Shown here: positions 13,796 through 26,445 of the stretch, piece after piece
Numbering within the stretch: position 1 is the first letter of the stretch
Layout of the letters: each line of letters opens with the position of its first letter
Origin: Trichobilharzia regenti
Taxonomy: Eukaryota; Platyhelminthes; Trematoda; Strigeidida; Schistosomatidae
Direction of reading: 5' to 3'
Assembly: GCA_944472135.2 (NCBI GenBank)
Contig: OX235270.1
Coordinates: 52,457,267-52,521,266 of the forward strand
Length of the DNA: 64,000 bases
Position numbers and translations under genes: made by a program
Notes under the pieces: model-generated
Told to the model about the DNA's origin: nothing
Database searches by the model: none
The model's input: the letters and a program-made list of their open reading frames with translations, nothing else

Positions 13796-15489
13796 ACATC
13801 TCTGAAAACAGTACGTTTTTGCTGATCTCTTTTTCTCTTTACGATTCAATGATGACTTTTAAGTTGCATAAATCAATGTGCCTATTGCTCACCAGAAGGA
13901 GTAAAACATATTCGTTTTCCTGACTTCTTAATGAGTAGATATCAAATAGAGAACAGAGAAATGTAACACCACTCAACCAAATAATCCTGTCAGGTTTGTG
14001 GAAGATTTTAGTAAATCTATTCTTTGTACATTCTGAAATTACCACTGATGATACTATCTAGAAAGTAATGAATTCTTCCTAATTAAATTATTTATCTCGA
14101 AGACAGCAATAAAATCGAAAACTCTTTTTCACATTTTGTTTGCAAGTTTATTTTAATAAATATAATACATCATAAACTGTTAGTTTATGTGTTTCATTTA
14201 TCTAACAATAATCTGCATATATCGACTAACTCAATTCACTTCCAAGTTTGTTTTAAAATTGATGAAGTAATCTGAGACCATCAATATTGATTGAAAGCTT
14301 TCATATAGACATTTGATTGTTCGTGACTTGACAGTTAAGAAGATTTTTAAGATGACTTTAAAAACTGTTATTAAATTACATGGACAGAGATACACACTGT
14401 TACCATGTTTAAAGAAAGCTGTAAGCAAGAATCCAGGAAATATTTCAAGTTTATAAAGCAGTTTGAGTAGACATTTTGTCTTATCAATATACATCTTTGT
14501 AAGGAATGTCAATTTGACCTTCAAGATGGGATACTAGAAACGGTAAGGATACTACGACGCATATGCTTTTCACTTGTTCAGGATTCTCATAGAATAACTG
14601 TCACTGACAAGAAAGGCTCCGATAGGACAAAAGAATGAATTTAACACTATATTTTCATTGGAAAATTACACACCTCAGTGTGAAGATTCACCACCGTATC
14701 CACTGGAAGGAGAAAAGTGTTCGGACCTCAGTGTGTGACCTGATTAATACCATGAATGCTAATTACGAAAGCAAAAAAACTACCTACCCCTAACTAATCT
14801 CAAAATATGGAAATCACTGGTGTTGGGCAGCAGTGCTGGACTGAGTCATTCCCGTTAAACCATTAACAACCTGAAGCTCAGAAAAGGAAACAATTGTCAA
14901 GTGTTTAGATCAATCCTATATGGATGAGATCAGCTACTTATTGACGTAAATTATTTCCAGTTAGAAGTTTACGTACTCTTGAAAGACTTCATGCTAAAAT
15001 ATCATTTTCATATTTAGTGCTTCCTCCCGTTTAGTTATCTTAATTATTTAACCATTTCGTCAAAAAGATTTATAATCAAAGAATGCATTATAGCTTGACT
15101 GATGATTTGATGCACTCTTCCATCCACAAGTAAATTGTAAGTAATAATGTGTGTAGTCTTCATGTCCAGTGGAGAAATAGTCCAGAAAATAAAAGTGTTG
15201 AGAAGTTTTCATACTAGAAATAGCACTGGTGGATAGATCTTTACCCTTAACTGTTAAGTAACCGGCTCATAGATTAGTTACTTTTGGAGATCACGACGGC
15301 TTAATAATATGATGGATTCTCTTATAGCTGCTTGTGTGAAGTAAGCTTACTTATTTTCACGAAGAATTCAAAAAGTTCCTAATTTATTTGATTTTTACAT
15401 ACATATGCAGATTAAATGTTCAGTTTTTTGGTTGCTGTATTTTCGTAAGATTGCTCACTAGTAAGATGAGTTTATATTCTGCCCAGAGA
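13796..15489. other. Non-coding
   Basis: AT-rich; no coding, RNA or repeat signature recognised. The longest frames are under 100 codons and featureless. Confidence 0.4.
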
Positions 15490-15785
15490 GGTCCACGATA
15501 TTGCGTGTAAGGACTAATACTCGCCGATAACATTGGTTGGCGGTCGCGCTATACTTCGCGAATTGGTGAAAGTTAAAATTATTGGTCAGCTGTATTAAGT
15601 AGTAGTAGCTGAGTGGTTAACGAGCTAGCCTTGCGGTCTAACGGTCATGGATGGGTACTTTTGAAGAGCTCTCGGAAAGGACGAAGCATCGCCCTCATTC
15701 CTTGGTTTTCAGTAGTTCCTTAAGTGATAACAACTCGTGAGCATTGTTGACACCAATCAGATCCCTACAAACTGACACTTGGAAC
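15490..15785 (+). repeat. Alpha-type SINE, decayed
   Basis: Contains the shared block CCGATAACATTGGTTGGCGG, TCGCGCTAT, then an A-box-like AGCTGAGTGGTTAACGAGC at about 15608, TTGAAGAGCTCTCGGAAAGG plus ACGAAGCATCG (remnant of the hammerhead-like region at 15661-15690), TTGGTTTTCAGTAGTTC, and a tail ending in AATCAGATCCCTACAAAC. The B-box is lost. Confidence 0.65.
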
Positions 15786-17750
15786 ACAAAAAGGCCTGAA
15801 CTTTTGAAGTATTTATTTGATGAATCGAATAACTTTTCTTTCGTGAGATATTTCCCCCAAAAAGTAATCTAGTGATATTTGTGAAGAGTCTAAGGGTTAA
15901 CGGTGTAGTTCGCTACAACGTTTTAACCTGATTAGACTCCTGTAGAAAAATCTCTTCATAAAGCATTATGAATATTATATCGATTAATTTACTTTCGCTT
16001 TGATAGACTACCAGTGAAATGCAGAGGACTAATTTCACCTGCGAAGTTAACGAGATATATATAAACACAGTGAAGTAGATGTCCCAACAGAACAATAATT
16101 CAATAGTTTGACCTGGTATTCACTTCATTGTATTTAAACATCTCTAAAGCTTCACTGTGAGTTAGAAGAACAAGACAAATTTTTAACAGTGAAATTCTTA
16201 CGGCAATAGGCACATTTGAATTTCTATATTTATGCTTTTCAAGTAAGTAGCCTAAATTGGTGTTATTTTGGTTGATGGTCAAATGGGCCCAGTGGATTAT
16301 GTCCTGGCTTTTGAGGAGACATATGTGGGAATCGAGTCTCATTGCGAGTCCCATCTCTCAGTGATGAAGCATTAAGATCCATTTGAAAAACTAAATACGC
16401 ATGTTTGAATCCACTACTAGTTGCCATTAACAAAAATAACATGATGTGAATCCCCAGACATCGACAAAGCGTTCTAAAAAGGAAACGACACATCAACAAA
16501 CAACAAGCATCCCAGACCGACAAAATCAATCAACAGCAAATACAACTGGCCTTAACCTAAATGAGCGAACATCCCTATTTATCTACTATTACAGTTAATT
16601 CATCTGTCAAAATTATTGAAATTCAAAAGTTACGTATTTTTCAGGAAAATAGTGTAAACCGTTTACAGGCAATTTTGAGCTTGGCATATTTTTTGACAGC
16701 CAAAAAAATGAAAATCTTGCACATTTCCAATAAATCAACTTCGAAGATTATTATTACTCAGGAAAATAAATGTTTTTGGTGATACGATAAAAACTGAGAA
16801 AAAATAAATCTGAATTTATCAACTCTACACAGAAAGATAACCAGCCGGTATCACTTGCAGAAACATTGCAAATCAGGGAGTACTGGACTGTTCTGTCATA
16901 GTTTCACACTGTCTTCAACAGCATGCAGCCATTTCAATACCACACAGGCCATTGAAATCATGATCTTCAAGTTGCGTAACCTGCTGAGGTACAGAAACAG
17001 AATCCAGTGACCATTAAGTGAATTCTAACTTCTGGCAGTTGCCAATTTATGATACTACCGCCAACTAATGTTACCGCTGAGTGTTTGTCTTCACATCCGA
17101 TCTTTTGCATCACACCCTGACTACAAACTCTCACTAGAACTCCTACAAACTTCATTAGTGAGCTGTAGATTCCTTTTCAATTGTTCCTCTAAAGGCACTT
17201 CACCTTTTTTCAATATGACGTTTACAACAATCCTCGCCTATTTACATAAACTTCGCGAATCATAAATGTATATATGAGAAATGAATAAATTTTTTCTAAA
17301 ATTTCATTTGTCACTGTCACCTTCAATATTGTAAATGAATAAATTATCCCTATAGATCTAAACTCAAAGTGACTGAAAAATTAACTCTTCAAATCTGATT
17401 TTCGCCCTATTTTTCCTCTCTCTTTCCCTCTAGTTGTTTACAAATAGTGATTTCCACTATCTATAACAATTCAATCATTGTATCTTTGTTTATGATTTGA
17501 TTTGTCGACCGATCGATCGATATTCGCTCACTCTTCTTTGAAACCAGAAGACAAAAATAACCGCAAATCAATGTTCAAGTAACTATATTCAACACAACTA
17601 TTTCGGTCAATTTAATCTATCCGATTTCAGATTAAAAAATCATCTGATAGTGTGAGCTGACATTGTGACACACACTGACGAATAAAAGTTGGGAAATAAT
17701 CTGAAGTGTTTCCGCAAAATATTAAATATGTTTGTCACTAGCTTGATATC
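15786..17750. other. Non-coding, with one possible tRNA-like patch
   Basis: No gene recognised. Around 16280-16350 a GGCCCAGTGGATTA-like and a GGAATCGAGTC-like box suggest a very old tRNA-derived SINE, but no second copy was seen in this window. Confidence 0.3.
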
Positions 17751-18055
17751 TTCATAATGAATGCATAATAAGTTTCGGATTCAATCGACAAGCATTATTG
17801 AAGCAGGTAATCCACATATCTCTGCGGAATCTGTTTCGTGAGGCTATGACATTCATCATCAGTATGCAGCTTGGTTTGTTGGTTCGAATACTTCGATTCG
17901 GTAGATTTATCAGATACATTAGACCAGTGACAACCGCCTTCACGCTGTCTTCCTACAGAAAGCAGAGTGAATCTGTCATTCACCGGCAAAAATATATCCA
18001 AGGAATCATAATGATAAGAGTTACATATTCATCATCGTTCAGTATTTAGCGTATG
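17751..18055. other. Overlapping short open frames, unrecognised
   Basis: Three frames of 63-83 codons are open at once on both strands over 17752-18049. I recognise no domain; the plus-strand frame is rich in Arg and hydrophobic residues. No initiation or splice context stands out. Most likely chance or an old repeat. Confidence 0.2.
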
Positions 18056-20120
18056 TGATAACTAATATCTCTTACATAATAATGACGTCGAACACTCTTC
18101 ACTTACGTCATCTTCATTCACTTCACCACCTAATATCAGAAAGAAAATAATGACTAAAAATCGTTTCCTCAAACTCTCATTTTCAATCAATAATCCACAT
18201 ATTCTATCATACTCTACTCTTCTTTCTATCGTCTACTGACTCATTTATTTACTTCATAAAGAAAGGTTTGTATTGATCAGGAAAATGTATAAATCAATAC
18301 GTATTTTGTCATCTAAATGAAAATGATTATTACTACTTTGTCTTTTTTTGCTTGCAAATATTGTTTAAAAACAAACAGTAAACGGAAGGTAAACCTTATT
18401 CATCACATCACTGCCATCATACAAGGTTTGAGGTATGTGAAGGTTTTCTCCTTACATAACCTAGTTCCTTCAGCTACATTCAAATAACTAGCATACTTCA
18501 AAAATACATGTCTTAGAGAGACAGTTAATATTCAATATTAATAATACTGAGTTAACGACATGAATTTAAACGCCACATGGACAACATACGCACCTATACA
18601 CATAATTACGTACGCTGAAATGGACTGGATTAGAGAAGCAAATAAGTTTAATTTATTGATTATGAAAGACGAAAACAAAAAACTTGAAACACTACAACAT
18701 TAGATATTTTTAGGACTGATATGACAAAATAAGGCAAGAGACTATATGATTTATGACCCAATGTATCTTTACTGTTTGCCTGCTTACGAGTTAGTATTCA
18801 TGTGAAAGAAAGAGGTGACCTGAATTCATTACATTTAGAATTTTCAGAGTGAAAACGAAACGCTATTCAAAATTTAATATTAAACAAAACAAGGATCTCT
18901 GTTTGACTGCATATATCGTTATCTAATTCAAACTGTCATTTCTAAAAACACTGAATCCATCACACTAACTAATCACACTTTAAGTCGGGGGCTAATCTGA
19001 ATAACCACCCTACGCATTACAGCTACAAGGACCACCACCACTACCAAACCAACGAATAAGTTCAGTACACAAATTCCAAGTAGTCAATTTAAACGAAGAA
19101 GTGAAACACATGTATCAGAATAAAATGAATCCACTTCATTGGGTGACACATAAATTCCCAACTGTCTTAAACCTGAATAATAAAGTTAAGATTTACAATA
19201 GACAAGTTCATCAGAGAAAAAACGTGGAGTAAACAGATCATCGAAATAAGAACAATTGAAAATAGACTGTCCATCGCAAGTGCTGCACAAAATAGCACAA
19301 TTTATTGCTTTCACATGAAATTACCAGAGGTACATGACATGCACTAAATTAAACATAAAAATGATGTATAAATAGATCATTTAGGGTCAACAATTCTCAT
19401 CAACCATATACATCGTTAGTCGAATCGGCATGATCACAATGTCCCGCACTGCAGACAGAGGATAGGGGGGAAAGATTTCAGAAAAACACTTCAACAATCA
19501 TAGTTATTTATTCACTAAAACGGTCAGTGTAAAAAGGCAAGGATACATGATTATTTCTATGTTAACTAAAGCATTCGACGCTTTTCAGTAATACAAAATA
19601 ATGCAACTACCAAAAGTCAATCCACTGAAACAGTATTAGTTCTCAATAATATCCCTGATCAGAAGAAGCACTAAAGACGTCTAGCCTAAATTATGCCAAG
19701 GTGATTCATAAACATTCTGAGTGAAAATGAAAAAAGAATATTGGAAATGTGAAAATTAATGCCAGTATACCATATTTAATGATAGAAAAAAATGATATCA
19801 GCATAGAAGATGACACCGAAAGCGGGAGATGAAAATAGTACATAATATAATTTAAAAAAATACCCGATACTCCACAAAAACTTTAAAAGTATATTTAAGT
19901 CGATGTACAGTTTAAGAAAAAAAACCTGAAACTCAATAATTCACACAAAATAACTACAGTCCAGAGACAAAAGCAGTTGCAAAATATGAACAGTAAAAAA
20001 ATAAACAAAATGAAAGAGCAGCCAACAATAAAAAGGGCGAAATAGAAATATAAAAATATATAAAGAGAATAAGAGAATCGACTGATGTCATTAATAAACA
20101 AAGTGCTTAGCCCAGAAAAT
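18056..20120. other. Long non-coding stretch
   Basis: AT-rich with no confident gene. A stretch near 19560-19580 encodes LTKAFDA, faintly like reverse transcriptase motif A, but its surroundings do not support a fragment call. Confidence 0.35.
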
Positions 20121-21200
20121 GAAAAATTATTAAATTCTATTAATCAGCTTGTACACAGTTGAGAAAGCAGTTAGTAGTTACTGTGGAAATAAATTGGAAC
20201 GATTTTATCCTGCACCTGCTATATTAAGAAGTTCCAGTTGATATAACTAATCCTTGAAGACAGTGAATGCAGCCAAGTTTGAAATGCATTCTTCAATACT
20301 TAGTGTAGTTCAACAACAAAGTGGAATTCAGAACAACAGGAATAAAACATTAAGTGAACTGGTGAAATGTACTGAGAGTTTGAAAATATATATTCACGTT
20401 TAAATTAATGAAGCAGAGGGAATACATTTTTTTCCATCAGAAGATTAAGAAGTAAGTGTTAGGACGACGAGAGGCATATTATGAGTCAGTGTTTCCAACA
20501 TGATCTGTAAACCAGATATTTGATTCTGAGGTAGATTAAAAGTGAGGACACTAGATTTTGATTAGTACATCCTATCCAGTCGAAAGGCTACATAATTAGC
20601 TGTAATTTCTCAGCATATTGTCTTTCGCATGGAGCAGTATATATATCCTCGCCTTGTCAGTCAATTTTCTGTGTTTTTAATGTGGTTTTGTTCTCTGAGC
20701 TGGATGTGTGTCTGTGTCTTTCTCACTGTGTATGAATTGTATTGTTGTCGCAGTGACACCAGAAAAGAAGGGAGGAGGGATGAAACAAACCAAAATCCAG
20801 TATTACCATGGTGACATGACTTTGGGAAGTGGGCTAGGATATTCGTAGCTGTTTGTCTATATCCAAGATGGCAAAAACTAACATCTCCAAATAAGTCGCT
20901 TATTCCTGTCACCAACAATTTTGCAGTTATCAGAGGGTGTAAAGCCCCAAAAACACAGTATGCTTCATATCCACGGTAAGCGCCGGTTAGACTATCGGAC
21001 GCTGCCATCGATAATCACTAGTAGGTAGAGGTGACCCTCATACTGTACAGCACACCACGTATTGGAGAATGCATTTCAAACTTGGCTGCATTCACTATCT
21101 TCAACTATTAGTTATATCAACTGGAACTTCTTAATATAGCAGGCGCAGGATGAAATCGATCCTGTGTACAAGCTGAATGATAAAATTTATTAATTTTTCT
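20121..21200. mobile_element. Unclassified ~1.08 kb element with long terminal inverted repeats
   Basis: The left arm (20121-20310) and right arm (21049-21200) are inverted copies: both contain, in arm orientation, CAGCTTGTACACAG, then CCTGCRCCTGCTATATTAAG, GTTGATATAACTAAT, GTGAATGCAGCCAAGTTTG and AAATGCATTC. The left arm has about 40 extra nucleotides (near 20160-20200). The interior of about 740 nt is less AT-rich at 20630-21010 and holds a 115-codon minus-strand frame (20661-21008) that I do not recognise. It may be a non-autonomous DNA transposon or foldback element. I saw no convincing target-site duplication. Confidence 0.6.
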
Positions 21201-21914
21201 ACAATTTTAACACACTTTGGTTCACAGTCACCTGAGCTACAAATCTTTTCTATTACACTTTGGTTCAGTTTAGATGTAATGTGGAGGGATACATAAAAAT
21301 CGTCATCGTAAATAGTTTAACTTTACACTGATGCTTCCAAAATGCAAGACTTTAGCTTTATGTATCAGGACACTACTAGGCGACTACAGTCACCTCTTAT
21401 GCAACGAGTATCAGTATTAATTAACAATGTGATCAATAAATAATTCGCTTTCCCTCAAAATTACCGCATTAAAAGTAGAAACTGTCATCTCATATTTCAC
21501 ACACTTATCTAACTGAAAGATGTGACACTGCAAATGGGTTTTGTGTTGGGCTAATTACACACAGTTTTCAGCTAATAAACAACAATCCTCCTCTGGTAAA
21601 ATGTCTACATCTACGAAAAATTTGCGCTTTTTTCAGCAGCAATATTTATCTTGTTTTGTTATGAAGTATTCGCATTGGTACTTTGACAGGTAATTGTAAG
21701 GGTAATGTAACGCACTTTCAGTGTGTATTCAATCTTAAATTCTACACGTAGCTTACTCTGAAAAATCTTAGTAAGCCACGAGCATACACATGAATGAATG
21801 CGTTCTTTCAGCGTTTCGCTGTTCCCTATTTTTGGTTATTTCAGTTGCTGAAAAGATATTTAAGTTCTATCTCATATGGCTGTTGATAATGCTCACTAGC
21901 GAGTGGCCTTATTC
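21201..21914. other. Non-coding
   Basis: Between the inverted-repeat element and the alpha SINE; only a doubled ACACTTTGGTTCA motif near 21215 and 21257 was noticed. Confidence 0.35.
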
Positions 21915-22275
21915 AGGCAGTTAACCTGGGGTTCTAGTGGAAAGCCATGACCAGTAGGGTACAGCAGGTTGAAGATGGGGCAGTAACTCATCGAAGAAGA
22001 CGTTGCGAAATGGTCGCGCTATGTCACGAATTGGCAGTAGTTAGAATTCAAGAACTATTGGATCGCGTCCCAGTGGCTCAATGGTCTACGAGCTCCCCCT
22101 GTAACCAGAAGGTCCTGGGTTCGAATCGCGGTGGGTGCGTACTGATGAAGAGTTTAAACCAGGACGAAACAGCTGTTCAGTTTTTCCAGGTTTTCCAGTG
22201 GTTCTGTAACTGATGCCAGCTCATGATGAAATCCTCCATGCAATCACACAAAATCCTTACAAAATCAATACTTGA
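21915..22275 (+). repeat. Alpha-type SINE with hammerhead-like block (well preserved)
   Basis: Near full-length copy. A 5' part (GGTTCTAGTGGAAAGCCATGACCAG) is followed by the A-box-like GTGGCTCAATGGTCTACGAGC at about 22073 and the B-box GGTTCGAATCGC at 22119, so it has a tRNA-type pol III promoter. The hammerhead-like block runs from 22139: stem I GTACTG, core-like ATGAAGA (family form CTGATGA), stem II GTTT/GGAC, GAA, stem III ACAGCTGT at 22169-22176, U17, then stem I CAGTTT. The altered core C and stem I ends suggest reduced or no cleavage. The tail ends AAAATCCTTACAAAATC. Confidence 0.82.
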
Positions 22276-22920
22276 AAAAAAGACTTATTTTTCGGGACGA
22301 AATACCTAAGAAAATGATAATATTATCAAGAATTTCCAAACTACATCCTCATTGAAACTAGCCATGACTTAAATTTGTGGCATAATGTGGTGGCTGCGCG
22401 GATACCCATGTAGGCGTCTAATACCAGGAGCACTGGTCAAGAACTTTGCGCCAAGTATGAAAGGGAAAGGATACCCCTTAAAGTAACGTTAGATGGAAGG
22501 AGGAGTCAGTTAGCAGATGGACATGCTACTGATGTTGTTGGCATGTTTAATCCCCTTGTTAACAATTCACCTAGAAACAAGGTATTTGCAGATAAATTGA
22601 TACATGCATCAAAATCATTGTGACTGTCTGTCTCTACTTGTTTCTCAATCATATATGTAGCAGTTGATAGTATTAAGCAGACAACTTTAAAATGTGAAGT
22701 CAAATGTTTTCAGACAAATAAATAAACACAACCTATAAGCATCTACAAAATAATGGCTGGAAAATGTTCATATCTTGTATTATCTATTCACCAAAAAATT
22801 ACAGAAAGTAAACTAGCCAGAGGAAGTGGAATTTTGTGAACGAAGCTAGTAGGTGCATGTTGACTAGCACTGTAAACAATTACATTAACTAAACAACAAA
22901 TATTATTATTAACATATTAT
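22276..22920. other. Non-coding
   Basis: A 65-codon minus-strand frame at 22506-22703 has a hydrophobic start and a possible donor after TTTCTAG, but no partner exon or domain was found. Confidence 0.3.
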
Positions 22921-23140
22921 TTGTCAGTGGCTCAATGGTAGATTCCTCGGCAACCACATGAATGGTGTGGATTCGATCCCTGGATTACACACTACTAAAC
23001 CCCGCCTAGTTGACTAGCTGATAATAAGAATTTAAAATATGGCAGACCAGGAATGAGGCCAACAGGCTCACTCCATAAAAGCGATACCACCGGTACTGAA
23101 ACTTCATAGCTGAACCTTAGAACCATGTGCTCCACTTGTT
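22921..23140 (+). repeat. tRNA-headed SINE, family 2 (tail type 1), old copy
   Basis: A-box-like GTGGCTCAATGGTAGATTCC and B-box-like GGATTCGATCCC lie about 35 nt apart, with ACCACATGAATGGTGTGG marking the central hairpin. The tail carries GGAATGAGGCCAACAGGCTC and ACTGAAACTTC...CCTTAGAACC...TGCTCCACT, as in the copies at 30456 and 51923. Confidence 0.65.
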
Positions 23141-24029
23141 ATGAAAAATAATTCGAGAAAGAAGGAACATCGACACCAGATCATCCTCCTAATACTGATT
23201 GCTAAGCGGTTCAAAATTCAGTAGTAATTTGAATTTATCCAGTAAGGTGGAGTTACAATTATATACTTTGGAAGCACACTCTGTTGAGTAAAATGTTCTG
23301 TGTACTTCTAATTAAGAAGGAAGTCAAGCAGAGAAGTACAGCGCGCCTTATTCACCTAGATTATTCTGAAGATTCACTGGATTCTTTGACTGCCCCTAAA
23401 ATCTGGAATGCATCCTGCCGTCCCGGATTCATATGCACCTTTTTTCATGCGTCTGTAAAGTTTCCGTGTTCTAATTTTCATTACGTTTTACCAACTGAAG
23501 ATAGTTATAAGTGAAAATGGTCGATCAGAAGAATCTCATGGTGGCTGTTACTATTTTTCTTCAGGTTATAGGTTGGTAATAGCACGATACAGAATACTTG
23601 AGGGGCTGAATGAATGAGTTTCGACGTCACATAAGGGATTTCCTGATAGTTCACAGTTTTATTCAGTTATCCCGAAACGGCTTGTAGATACGAAAGAGAT
23701 GTGTTTCAGTATGGTCATCTACATCATCTGGAAGACAAAAGGATGCAGTACCGTTTGCTAAAACGCCTCACCTCAAACTATTCAGGATGAAATACACAAG
23801 ATGAATGCACAAATTGTTTAACACAGCCATAGATTAAAAGGCTAAACGTTATAGCAAACATATTTTAGTTCATTATTGCAACTTTTCTATATGTTGGATA
23901 ACAGACAGACTGAGTCTCAAAGCAGAAGTTTGCACGGAAGTACAGTCGCTAATGTTGATATCAAGGGAACCATAACGAGCAGAAAACTAAGGGAGAAACA
24001 GTGGCGACGTGAAAACATATGAACTTAAT
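23141..24029. other. Non-coding
   Basis: No recognisable gene. A 76-codon frame at 23284-23514 shows no domain. Confidence 0.35.
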
Positions 24030-25330
24030 GCATCAGGGGGACTACAAAGAGTGAATGCAACTGCACTACTGAAAACAATTTAAGCCATAGTAAAAATGGT
24101 CTCCACCTATTGTTTCTTAGCAGCCTGAGGGCAACAACCACGCACTCTACACATCACTACGCACCTTGTTTGAACCAACACTCTGAGACTTTACACACTA
24201 ATGCAAGGTTTTGGTTTCAGCAACACTAACACTTTTCAAACACAATCCTATGTCGGTAAGCACTTCTCAGCGAGGAAGGTGGTGGCTTGATACACGTATC
24301 ACAAATCATATTCATCTCAGTCGATGCAGTTTCACAAACTCATCAAATAACTTCCCTTCCTTAACTAGCACACAACCTCTAACCTCATTATCACTTACCA
24401 TACTATATCACTTAAGATAGAATATAGAACTCAGGTATCTGTAGGTAAAGATGACAAGCCTTTTCAGGTCTTCCAGTTTCAATGATCATGTCTCACAAAC
24501 GTAAATAAGGACAGAGAGAACTGCTGTGTGATATACACGTCCTTTTATCGACAGCCGGATATCACGTCTATGCTAGAGACTAAGTGACATGGCGAATCCC
24601 ACATCAGATTTTGTACCCCTGTTCCACTAAATCTGATACAACTTCCCACATAAATGAAGTAGTCGACACACCCAGTTACTTCACTCTGTATCTTTAAACT
24701 AGCCTTCAGTGTAGTCCAGTCCTGCAGCACAATCTCACATTTTACAAGCGCAAATATCATGCCAAACATAATGAGATTTCTTTCTGTTCAAGACTCTCCG
24801 TTTTGTTACCGTCATCATCTGGAAAGATAGTGTCATCTGCATACTAGAAGTTGACGGAACTGTTCCCTCGTAATAAGTCAATTCCTAAGTCACTAAATTC
24901 AGTTAGAGTCACACCTGTGGTGAAATTAAGCTAAAATGGAAACAGTTGGCATCATTAACTAACACTACTGCTTGCTTTTACTTGAAATGACGCCTCTCGA
25001 TAAGCCTCTACATCGCTGCGTGACTTCAAGTAGAAGGGTTTGATAAGTGTGACACACTTTCGACGGCATACATTTTCAGATCAACTTTCGACCGGCAGAG
25101 TCAAGTACCACCTTCGAATAAAGAAATATATTGTGTTGGATGTCCGTATGCTTATGTTCCAGGATCTTTCGATGGGTGAAGATATGATCAATACACCTTT
25201 TTTCTGGCCTTAGAGCCACCTATTCTTCACGTTTTGCTGTGCCACGATCTTTCAAGCAATACAGATCAAGAAGAGAAGGAAGAATTTTACAGATAACCGC
25301 AAGCGGAAATGGACAAGATCCCAATTGATG
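24030..25330 (-). pseudogene. Non-LTR retrotransposon reverse transcriptase, decayed (lineage 2)
   Basis: Minus strand, in order: VALRPEKRCIDHIFT and ILEHKHT (about 25235-25160, finger region), a damaged motif A, then YADDTIF with the catalytic YADD at 24832-24843, preceded directly by a stop. MFGMIFALVKCEIVLQDW and a DYFIYVGS block (about 24769-24640) follow, then remnants of KTWHQS- and CIHSLCSP-like C-terminal blocks near 24190 and 24055. These correspond to the well-preserved C-terminus at 60869-61480, so both are the same lineage. Many stops and frameshifts; no intact protein. Confidence 0.72.
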
Positions 25331-25762
25331 ATATCGAAATTCCAGTGAGTGGTGAGTCACAAACTCAGAGCAAACAAAGTAGGAAAACAACAGGAATTAG
25401 GTCAAGGGCCTTTCGAGAGATCTATAAGAACTAAGACTTCTCCTCAAGTGCTATGGCTTCAGTCATGTGATTATTGGATACAGTGTGTAAAAATAAACAC
25501 ACAAACACTAGGCGAAAAGGGGTTGCATCAGATAGAACTCATTTCAACCTCAAGAAAGTGGGGGTGCAGCCTGCTACACAAAAGTTTTAGAAGAGCACCA
25601 AGTGCAGATTCTCATCACCATTTAATTCAGAGCACCTTGAAGACCACGTTGAAAGCCATCAAAGCAGCCGGAGATAGAAAACTGTGAAAAAAGTAGTTTT
25701 CACAGAAGGATATGAAAAAATACAAATCCACACAATGTTGACACATAAAAGAAATAACTTAC
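25331..25762. other. Putative start of long intron, non-coding
   Basis: Directly downstream (minus strand) of the splice donor at 25761-25762. A 112-codon plus-strand frame (25349-25687) has no recognised domain; it may be part of an old LINE linker but I cannot support that. Confidence 0.35.
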
Positions 25763-25764
25763 CC
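25755..25764 (-). other. Splice donor GG|GTAAGT
   Basis: Minus-strand GCTGG followed by GTAAGTTATTTC gives an excellent 5' splice site at 25762-25761. It interrupts the reading frame of the membrane-protein exon just before a TAA that would otherwise end it. Confidence 0.65.
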
Positions 25765-26445
25765 AGCAATTGTAGTATACAGTATCACAATGATAACAGC
25801 CAGCAAAAAAGATACACCCAACGTGACAAATATGATGTTTAGCACTTTTCTCAATCTTGGCATCTGTAAATCTTCCAGCTCTTCTCCATTTCCATCATCC
25901 TTGACTCGTTTATCTTCAAGGAACCGTATAAGTCTATCAAGTTTGCTATTTTTACGTGGTCGTCTGAAACGTCTTCGTTTCTTCTCTTTTCCACCATTTC
26001 CTCCGTTCAACTGTGCCGAATCTACAAATTCTGCATTATTGTTGCCATCGGTATTGTCAGGTGTATTACTCAGTCTGTTGTTTGCAACTAGTGTTCGACT
26101 TGATAAACCACCATTTGGTCTATTTGATTTTGAATCTTTATTGTTGGTTTGTGCTGGTACAAAATTGTAATGAGATAAGTCCAATGTACCAGTAGGCGAA
26201 GGATATAATAATGAATTCTTCACCTCACTTGCCTTTCCATTGGCGAATGTCGTCCCACTTGCTGTAGATGAAGGTGGACGAATTTCATTTGAAGTCTGAC
26301 TAGCAGGGATTCTTTGACGGTTTGTATAAGTAGTACTGGAGGGACTTTGAGGACGAATATTGGCAGAGGGAACAGATGTTGGACTTGTTTGATGTCCTTT
26401 ATAGGATGCTGGGATGAAAAACTGGGGTACTTTCTTATCATTCAT
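25763..26445 (-). CDS. First coding exon of an unidentified single-pass membrane protein
   Basis: An open frame of 227 complete codons plus two nucleotides. ATG at 26443-26445 begins MNDKKVPQFF, and an in-frame TAA stands four codons upstream, supporting this start. Residues 1-145 are disordered, rich in Ser, Thr, Pro, Asn and Gly. A basic patch KKRRRFRRPRKNSK follows at about 152-165, then a short charged linker and one membrane segment (VLNIIFVTLGVSFLLAVII) at about 201-219. The basic side preceding the membrane segment predicts a cytoplasmic N-terminus (type II topology). The frame runs into ATTGCTGG|GTAAGT, a clean splice donor after 25763, phase 2, so the extracellular part must come from later exons. 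The only downstream exon candidate on this strand is 9421-10013, which does not match in phase. I do not recognise the family; a type II receptor, enzyme or adhesion protein is possible. Confidence 0.72.

Noticed and set aside
17860..17910. Minus-strand CTGATGA followed by GAAAC, considered as a hammerhead
   Set aside because: Spacing is long and neither stem II nor stem III pairs; no repeat context.
19560..19640. LTKAFDA resembling reverse transcriptase motif A
   Set aside because: The flanking residues do not follow the pattern of any reverse transcriptase in any frame, so the match is too short.
22506..22703. Minus-strand frame considered as a missing middle exon of the membrane-protein gene
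   Set aside because: Its likely acceptor phase does not match the phase 2 donor at 25763, and no conserved feature supports it.
25349..25687. 112-codon plus-strand frame considered as a LINE linker
   Set aside because: Only vague resemblance (an SHHHLIQ patch) to the region following a LINE endonuclease; not enough to call.
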